NCBI GenBank assembly: GCA_028456385.1
Contig: JALNQF010000468.1
Coordinates: 1 to 28,105 of the forward strand
Length of the DNA stretch: 28,105 nucleotides
Direction of reading: 5' to 3'
From: Ophiosphaerella korrae
Lineage: Eukaryota > Ascomycota > Dothideomycetes > Pleosporales > Phaeosphaeriaceae
Shown: positions 21,015 to 28,105 of the stretch, in pieces
Position numbering within the stretch: position 1 is the first letter of the stretch
Layout: every line of letters begins with the position of its first letter
Notes under the pieces: model-generated
What the model was told of the DNA's origin: nothing
The model's database searches: none
Seen by the model: only the letters and a program-made list of their open reading frames with translations
Program-made: the position numbers and the translations under genes

Positions 21015-22190
21015 CTAGCTAATATAATAGTAGAAAGTTTAACTAAATAAGTAGCTAAAGTACTTATAAGTAGTTATAAGTTAGATAATACTATATAGAA
21101 AGTAGTTAGAGAATATATAAATAACTTAATCTCTAAAAAAAAAGATATAAAAATAGTACTTAATACTTTAAAAACCTAAAATAAGAAACTCTAAGAGTAT
21201 ATAAAGTAGAATAAGGCTTAGATTAATACTATTATTAAAGGATAAAACTAAATAGAATTAATTATATAACGCCTAGAAATAAATATAACAAAGAAACTAC
21301 TAAAGATACTTATCTTTAAAAAATTTAATAGAATAAGGGAGAAACTAAGACCCTTTATAGTATTAGTATAACTCTAGATAGATATATAAGTACTATACTT
21401 AAATATAAAAGAAAAGAAAGTAATATATATTAGAATATATTATAAAGAAGATATAGTAAGATAGTTTAAACTCTACTAAATAGAGTATATAATATATACT
21501 CTAATAATATAAAAGAAAGAAACTAGAGCTATTTTTAGAAGTTATAAATACTTTACTAAATAAATAAGAGTAGTATTTAGAGATACTAATATTACCTAAT
21601 AAGCTATAGAAAGGCTAGAAAAGCTTAATAAAATAAGAGTATTCTAGAATATATATTATAGTTTAAATAACTATTACAAAATATAGAATAGAATTAGTTA
21701 GCTTTAATATTATAATTTAAATAAGGACTAAACTTAAAAATCTAATACAAGATAATCTATATAGAGAAACCTAGAATACTAAAAGCTTTAAAGTAAAAGG
21801 TAATATAAATTAATAACAATTTCTAAGAATAGAAGAAGAATAACTATAGAGGATTTACTTAGAATTAGGATAAAAGAAACTCTATAATCCTTAACGCTAA
21901 TAAAGATAAAAAGAAGAAGAAGAAGAATAAAGACTTTACGTACTTTAACTATAGTAAGAAAAGCTACTACGTAAAAGACTACTAATTATAAAAGAAAAAA
22001 GATATAGTATATTATAAATATAAAAAACTAGGATACTTTATAAAAGATTATAGAAGTAAAGACTATAAAAAAAATAAGAAAGCTTAGTTAAAGATAACTA
22101 AAAGTAAGAAGGAAGTACTAAAAGTATAAGCTAAACCTTAAAAGAAAGTAGCTAGGAGTAAAGAACTATACTATATTATACTCTATTAGA
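21015..22190 (+). pseudogene. gag: A3 gag, RIP-inactivated
   Basis: N-terminal helical stretch (VESLTK...LISSYKLDN), capsid region about 21340-21640, two zinc knuckles at 21941-21982 and 22010-22051. In each, C-x2-C-x4-H-x4-C reads Y-x2-Y-x4-Y-x4-Y. A 2-bp loss relative to A1 near 21625 shifts the frame before the knuckles. The start is by alignment; the original ATG is probably an ATA near 21021-21026. Confidence 0.85.
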
Positions 22191-25100
22191 CCTTTTATTA
22201 TAAAGATAACTACTATATATATTTTTTTAGTAAGTTAAGAGTAAGATAGTTTTTATAGAAGAATAGAGTAGTAGTAATAAAAGAAAGTAGAATAAAAGTA
22301 TAGCTAGAAGAAATAGCTTACGTAATAGACTTACTAATAGAAGATCTAGAAAGAGAAGAGCTTTAGATTCTATTAATCTAGGCTAAAGGACTAGTACTAA
22401 ATAAAGAGACTACTATAGCTTCCTTTAAAAGACTATAAGAAAGTAAAAAACAAGTTAGTATAAGAGGTATAAAATATACCTAGTTAATAATATATAGCTA
22501 TAATAGCTATATAACTATAGATATAGAAGGACGAAATAAATAATAGAAGTTTATCTAGAAATACTTACTAGTTATAAGTATAGAAGAAGCGTATAAAGAC
22601 TAGAAAGAACTTAATTCTATAAAAATAAAGTTTATACTATTTTAAGAATAGATAAAATAATATATAGTTATAGTAAGAAGAATACTTATATAAAGAGAAT
22701 AGTAATTCTTTATAAAAAAATATAATAGATTAATAAAGCCTATATACTAAGAGTACTAGTAGTATACTATATTCTAATAATAGAAATACCTAGAAAAAAT
22801 AAATACTAGGAAGGAGATAACAAAATAATAGACCTAAAACACTTAGTATATTTTAAAGTATTATAGATATTATACCTAGATAAGAATTATATTATATATA
22901 GGAACCTTAAAGTAAATAATAGTATATAGCCTATAAGAAGAAAAGGCTATAACTATATAAAGGTAATTCTAGTAGAAGATATCTAAGGATAGGAAATAAT
23001 ACTAGAAGAAGGCTATATAGTAGTAAAGCCTAGACTAAAATTATTAAAGAAATACGTCTAAGGAGGACTATAGTATAAATATACGTATAATAAATATCTA
23101 AAATATAAAGAATATAAACTTAAAGTAAGCCTATAGACTTAGAAGAATAGATAATTTATAAAAATACCTAAGTATAAATAGCTAGAAGGTATAAGAAGCC
23201 TATATATTATAAAAACAAGTATATATTAAAGAAAGAAGGTATAATTAATAATTAATAGTAGAGCTACAAGAAACTTTATATCTAAAAAGTTTATAGAAAT
23301 ATAAAGAATATACTATATAATAAAGAAATACCTTTAATAACTAAGTATAATTAAAGGAAAACTATTCTAAGAACCTATAAGGTTTAAAATAGTTTCTTCT
23401 ATACTAGAACTAGAAGAGATAATAATAAAAAATATTATTATAGATATAATAATAATTAATAATAAATAAGATATAATACTAGAAATACTATAGTTATAAA
23501 TAACTAACCTATATATTAATTAGAGAATAAGAAAAATTAACTACTATAAGATAAATATATTAAAGGCTAATATAAGTACTTATAAAGGAGAATTCCCTAA
23601 AGAATATAAGAAATAGGAAGAATAGTTTATATAACCTAAAGATTATCTTCTAGAATATTAGCTATAAGACTTAGTAATAAACTTAGAAAAAGATAAGAAC
23701 GTAAGATAGAGCCTAGTTTATAAAAAAATAGAAGAAGAATCTAAGATTAAATAAGTATTTATTAAAAACGCAATAAGAAAAAGATAGATATAAAAATCTA
23801 AATCCTTAGTAGTATATAGACTTATATTTATAGATAAAAAAAAGATAAGTAATAAAAGACTTTATATAGACTTTAGAAAAACTAACGTAATTATAAATAA
23901 GAACTAATACCCCTTACTATAAATAAATAAAAAATAAGATAGACTATAGAAAGTAAAGATCTTTATAAAACTAGATATCTAAAACGCCTACTACTAGATT
24001 AGAATTAAAAAAAGTAATAAATAGTAAATAGTATTTAGAATATAATATAAACTATATAAATATTTAGTTATACCTTTTAGATTAATAAACGCACTAGTAG
24101 CCTTCTAAGAAAGAATTAATATAGTACTAAGAGAGTACTTAGATATATCTATATTTATATACCTAGATAATATCCTTATATTCTTAGAAATAGAAGATAA
24201 ACACGTATAATATATATATAAGGTATTAGAAAAACTAGTAAAAAATAAGCTATTCTTTAAAATAAGAAAATACGAATTTTATATAAAAGAAATAGATTTC
24301 CTTAGATTTATTATTAAACTAGGAAAAATAAAGATTAATCTAGAAAAGATTAAGTTAATTAATAAATAGCTAACACTAAGAATCCTAAAAGAGGTATAAT
24401 AATTTTATAGGTTAGTAAACTTTTATAAAAAGCTAATAGTAAGATAGTCTAAAGATATAGAACCTATAATAAAACTTATAAAAAAAGATATACTATTTAA
24501 ATAGATAAAGGAATATAATAAAGTATTTAATAAGATTAAAAGAAAGTTTATAAAAAACTTAGTTATTAGAATATAGAACCTAGACCTACTAGTAATAGTA
24601 AAAATAGACGTATCTAACTTAGTTTATAGAATAGTACTAATATAAGAAAACCTAAAGACTAAATAAGAATACTTAGTTAAATATATCTCTAAGAAAATAA
24701 AGCTAATAGAGCTTAACTACTTAATTTATAATAAAGAGGTACTAGTAATCTATAAAGTATTTAAATAATAGAGAGTATACTTATATAGAGTAAAGTACTA
24801 AATAAAGGTCTATATAAACTATAAGAATCTTATAAGATTTATACTAAATAAAGACTTATTATAATACTATATAAGATAGTAAGAATTCCTATTAATATTT
24901 AACCTAGAAATTATATATATAAAAGAGAAAAATAACTAATTAGTAAACGCCTTTAGTAGAAGACTAGACTTATAAGAAGAAGTAAACGCTACTAGTATAG
25001 TTCTAGTTAAGAATAAAGAAGGACACCTAGTCCTAAATATACCTAAAATAGCTGCAATACTTAAAAGAAAAAATAGCAAGCTAGATAAATAGATTTAGAA

Positions 25101-26480
25101 AATAATATAAGAAGTATCTAAAGAAATAAAAAAACTAGAAATCTAAAAAAGATTTATATAAGCTTATAGAAGGATATATATTCTAAAAAAGATCTAAAGA
25201 GAATTTATATAACAATTCTATAAATTACTAGTATATAGATACTAAGGAATTAATAAAACCTTAGATAGACTACTATAAGACTACTATATCCTAAAAGTAA
25301 AATAGCTAGTAATAGAAGTACTATAAGACTATATAGAATATTATAGAAATAAGTATAATAGATATATACTATATAGAATACTATAACTAGTTAAAATACT
25401 AGAATAACTATAGAGTTATTATAATAGACTTTATTATAAAACTATAAAAGTCTAAAAATCTTATATTAGGAATTAAGTATAATAGAATCCTAATAATAGT
25501 AGATAAATTTATAAAGTACTTATACTTTAGACTATATAAAGAGAAAAGTAAGATAGAAGTTACTATATACTAGGTTCTAGAAACTATAATTAGTTAATAT
25601 AGACTACTAGATAAGATAATTATAGATAGAGATATAAAATTTATATTAAGACTATAGAGAATAATAATAGTATAGTTAGGAGTTAAATATATAATATCTA
25701 TAGTATACTACCTATAAATAGATAGATAATTAGAATAAATAAATTAGATAGTTAATTAATACTTAAGATACTACTTTAACTATAACTAGAATAATTAGGT
25801 ATAACTACTACTTATAGTATAATTAGTATATAATAGTATAAAAAATATAGTAATAGGAGTATTACCTTTCTTTATAAACTATAGATTTAACCCTAGTGTA
25901 TATTAAATACTAAGAAAAGAAGTATCTTAGTCTCTAAGAAGAGAAAACCTTACTAATAGACTTAGAGATATATATAATTAACTAAGATAGGACGTAGAGT
26001 TTCTATATAATTAAATAACAAAGTACTATAATAGAAAATATTAAGAAAGACCCTAATTTAAAGAGAGAGAAAAGTATAGTTAGTATAAAAAAATATTAAA
26101 AGTAAATAACTAAGATTAAAACTAGACTACGTTAAAATAAAACTATATAAAATTAAAAAGAAAGTTACGCTAGTTATATTTAAATTAAAGCTACTAAGTA
26201 AAATAAAGATATACCTAACCTTTTACGTAGCGCTACTAGAGATAGTACTATAGAACGTAAAACTACTAGTGTATAAAGTAGATATATATAGAGAATAAGA
26301 AGAATAAGAAGTTAAAGAAATCTTATAATACTAGTTCTATAATAAGAAAAACTACTACTTAATAAAATAGATAGGTATAAAAAAAAAGGATAACTATAAG
26401 AGAAAATATAGAAACTAGAGGATAATCTTAACTACTTTAAGAAACTAGAGGAGTTCTAAAGTTAAAACTCTTTAGAACGC
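22191..26480 (+). pseudogene. pol: A3 pol: protease, RT, RNase H, integrase, chromodomain; RIP-inactivated
   Basis: Full-length family A Pol. Protease active site N-S-R-A at 23251-23265 in place of D-S-G-A. The RT block LYIDFRKTN is near 23860, and the catalytic box Y-L-D-N at 24160-24171. RNase H starts near 24600 (KIDVSNLVY). The integrase HHCC domain lies around 25230-25370 (YRYQGINKTLDRLL, then two paired Tyr for Cys). In the integrase core the first Asp (GAT 25502) and the Glu (GAA 25733) are still present. The chromodomain at 26305-26460 has its W-x-G segment reading stop-I-G. The frame is held for long stretches, with stops at Gln and Trp positions. Confidence 0.9.
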
Positions 26481-26516
26481 CTAGTAGTAAACTAAGAAAA
26501 CTAGTACTACTAATAG

Positions 26517-26521
26517 TAAAT
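26517..26521 (+). repeat. Putative left target-site duplication of B2 (TAAAT)
   Basis: Five bases before the B2 LTR; the right partner lies outside the window, so this is inferred from B1's 5-bp duplication. Confidence 0.4.
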
Positions 26522-26801
26522 TATAATAAAAGTTCTCTAAATACTCGAGACTCTTGTAAACTCTAGTACAAGTTAAGGGAGTAAAGCTAATATACTAAAA
26601 ATTATAATATTATATAGTTATAGTCTAAAGTAGAGCTAATACGCTATATAAGTATATAAAAAGCTTAATACTTATAAAGAGAGTAAAGTAAGTATTATTC
26701 TCTCTTAGATACTAGTAGTACTATTAAATACTATCTATTATCCTTTTACTATCTCTTATAGCTTATAGTAAGTACTATTATCTTTTAGCTACCTTTTAAT
26801 A
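26522..26801 (+). repeat. B2 5' LTR (280 bp)
   Basis: Same length and ends as both B1 LTRs. It keeps CTCGAG and CTTGTAAAC, where B1 has CTTAAG and TTATAAAC, so it is slightly less mutated at these sites. Confidence 0.9.
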
Positions 26802-26889
26802 TAATAATACTTCTTTACTAATAGTCTAAGAGTAATAATAATATACTCTTTATAATAAGCTATAATAATAGAAGAAAATACGTAGTTAA

Positions 26890-27900
26890 TAGTTAAACAA
26901 GACTCTATATAGAGTATAAGTAGCGTATAGCTAGGTTATATACTAAGTATACTAGTAATAATTAAAGAATATATTTGTAAAGTAACTACTAGATATAATA
27001 AATTAGCCTAACTACGTATACTCTACGCTCTAGAAGATAAGATTATATATCTAGAATAAGAATAAACTACTCTTTATACTATAACCCTTAAGAATAACTC
27101 TAAAGTTACTATTATTACTTCTTAAAAGCGTAACGTAGACTCTCTAGTTAATAATACGCGCGTAAAGCGTATACTTTACTTTAAAGAGCTTTTATTATAT
27201 AAAAGTAAATCTCTAAAGAAATACTAAGAGTACTATTACTTATATAAAATAGTATTTTACTTTATACTCTAAGACTTTAGAGTAAAAAAAGATAAAGTCC
27301 TTTAGGCTATATAATACTTCAAAGGAGACCTATATAAATAATAGTATACGTATATTAAGCGTAATCTAAATGTAAATAAACTTCTTACTTAAGAGTACTT
27401 TAAAAAGTACTTACTAAACCTACTCTCTAACTCTATTAACTATAGCTTAGAGGTAGTAATAGTATATACTATAGCTACTTAACGTAAGAAATAAAGTATA
27501 AAATCTTTTACTAGATATCTAGATATTTTTAAAGACTAGCTTCCTTAGTATATAAAAGAATAAAGGATTTAGTACCTCTTTTTAAAACTATAGCCTAAAC
27601 TATAAAAAGTAATTACTAACTATTATTAGGTTCTAGTAATAAGAGAAGACCTTATTACCTTAGGCTTAATACTTAAGTATAACTTATATAATATAATAAA
27701 ATTACAAGAGCCCTATATAAATAGTATAGGTAAAGAAAACTTAAAAAAAGCCTAAATAAAAGGAGATATAAAGAACTCCTAAAATAAGTTAGTAGATAAG
27801 TCTACTATTAAATACTTTAAGTACTATAAAAAGAGATACTATACTAGTAAGTACTATAATAGTAACTTTAACTATATTCTAGTCTATATAAACTAAATAG
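26890..27900 (+). pseudogene. gag: B2 gag, uninterrupted, RIP-inactivated
   Basis: A basic and coiled-coil-like N-terminal part (KVTTRYNKLAQ, ALEDKI, EQEQTTL around 26970-27075) is followed by VNNTRVKRILYF near 27148, the capsid with SLKKYQEYYYLYKIVF near 27210, and further capsid helices to 27690. One zinc knuckle lies at 27813-27854, all ligands Tyr. It shows the intact order of a gene that is split by A2 in B1. One of the four ATGs (27370-27372) is inside it by chance, not at its start. Confidence 0.85.
27383..27387 (+). other. Empty site equivalent to the A2 insertion
   Basis: Single TCTTA between AAACT and CTTAAGAGTAC. In B1 the same flanks are separated by A2 and the TCTTA is doubled (4471-4475, 11510-11514). 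Confidence 0.9.
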
Positions 27901-28105
27901 AAAAAGGCCTAGCCTTATTATTAGCTTTAGGATAGTAAGGCGTAGATTAATTAATATCTTACTAGGTATATAGCGTATATATAGCGCAGCTTTAGGCTTA
28001 GAGCTAGAAATAAAGCTTTAGGTTATTTTAGACTCTTAAGTAGATATTAGTCTTATTAGTTAGTAGACTATAGTAGAAATAGGACTAAAACTAATCTAAG
28101 ACGCT
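27901..28105 (+). pseudogene. pol: B2 pol, first 205 bp
   Basis: Matches B1 from about 12031 (AAAGGCCTAGC and following) with scattered C/T and G/A differences. It is cut by the window end before the RT, so no active-site motif can be judged. Confidence 0.7.

Larger units (their letters stand above)
20570..26521 (+). mobile_element. A3: family A chromovirus, 5' LTR to chromodomain, then interrupted by B2
   Basis: The most continuous family A coding region on the plus strand, used here as reference for A1 and A0. It contains 5' LTR, leader, gag, protease, RT, RNase H, integrase and chromodomain. B2 begins at 26522 in the region just after the chromodomain; A3's 3' region and 3' LTR must lie beyond the window. 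The bases before its LTR are CTATA (20565-20569), the likely target duplication. Confidence 0.9.
26522..28105 (+). mobile_element. B2: second family B chromovirus, 5' part, truncated by window end
   Basis: Collinear with B1 (3608-4475 then 11515-12240) but without A2. It is inserted in A3 just downstream of the chromodomain, a different site from B1 in A1. It continues past the window. Confidence 0.9.

Noticed and set aside
1..28105. A reassigned genetic code with TAA/TAG as Gln (as in some ciliates)
   Set aside because: Many TAG sit at Trp positions (chromodomain W-x-G). Zinc-knuckle Cys/His read Tyr and catalytic Asp reads Asn, which a code change cannot explain; RIP explains all of these.
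1..28105. Mitochondrial or other organelle DNA, because of the very high A+T
   Set aside because: The content is nested chromoviral LTR elements with target duplications and CpA-specific loss; no organelle genes, tRNAs or rRNAs were recognised.

Overview
This window looks like a block of fungal heterochromatin, probably from a filamentous ascomycete (Pezizomycotina). It is built entirely of nested LTR retrotransposons heavily altered by repeat-induced point mutation (RIP). No line shows an intact host gene. Lines counted by hand run from about 18% to 33% G+C. CpA and TpG are nearly gone and TpA is everywhere, while CpG survives. I found only four ATG triplets on the + strand and no CAT, so almost no reading frame can start. 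Stops are TAA/TAG at former Gln and Trp codons. Cys and His read as Tyr, and Asp or Gly after a T reads as Asn or Arg. No species can be named from this.

Two families are present, both Ty3/gypsy chromoviruses with gag, protease, RT, RNase H, integrase and a C-terminal chromodomain. Family A is about 7 kb, with LTRs of about 400-460 bp and two zinc knuckles in Gag. Family B has 280-bp LTRs and one zinc knuckle.

Layout: A4 (minus, 1-540, 5' end only) abuts the 5' LTR of A1 (plus, 541-3607 and 17375-20182). A1 is split by B1 (plus, 3608-17369). B1 is split by A2 (minus, 4476-11509). After A1 comes 387 bp of an older copy, A0 (20183-20569). Then comes A3 (plus, from 20570), which is interrupted by B2 (plus, 26522 to beyond the window end). 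This is a stack up to four deep: A2 in B1 in A1 in A0. A2 and B1 have matching LTR pairs (430/430 and 280/280 bp) and 5-bp target-site duplications. The uninterrupted paralogues serve as empty sites: B2 at 27383-27387 for A2, and A3 near 23868 for B1.

The most interesting unexplained material is the 3' part of each element, between chromodomain and 3' LTR. It is unusually long (about 0.7-0.8 kb in A, about 1.4 kb in B) and seems to hold a reading frame on the strand opposite gag-pol. In family A this frame appears in two copies. In one block the differences between copies are mostly synonymous in the antisense frame and not in the sense frame. This is the best candidate for something undescribed.
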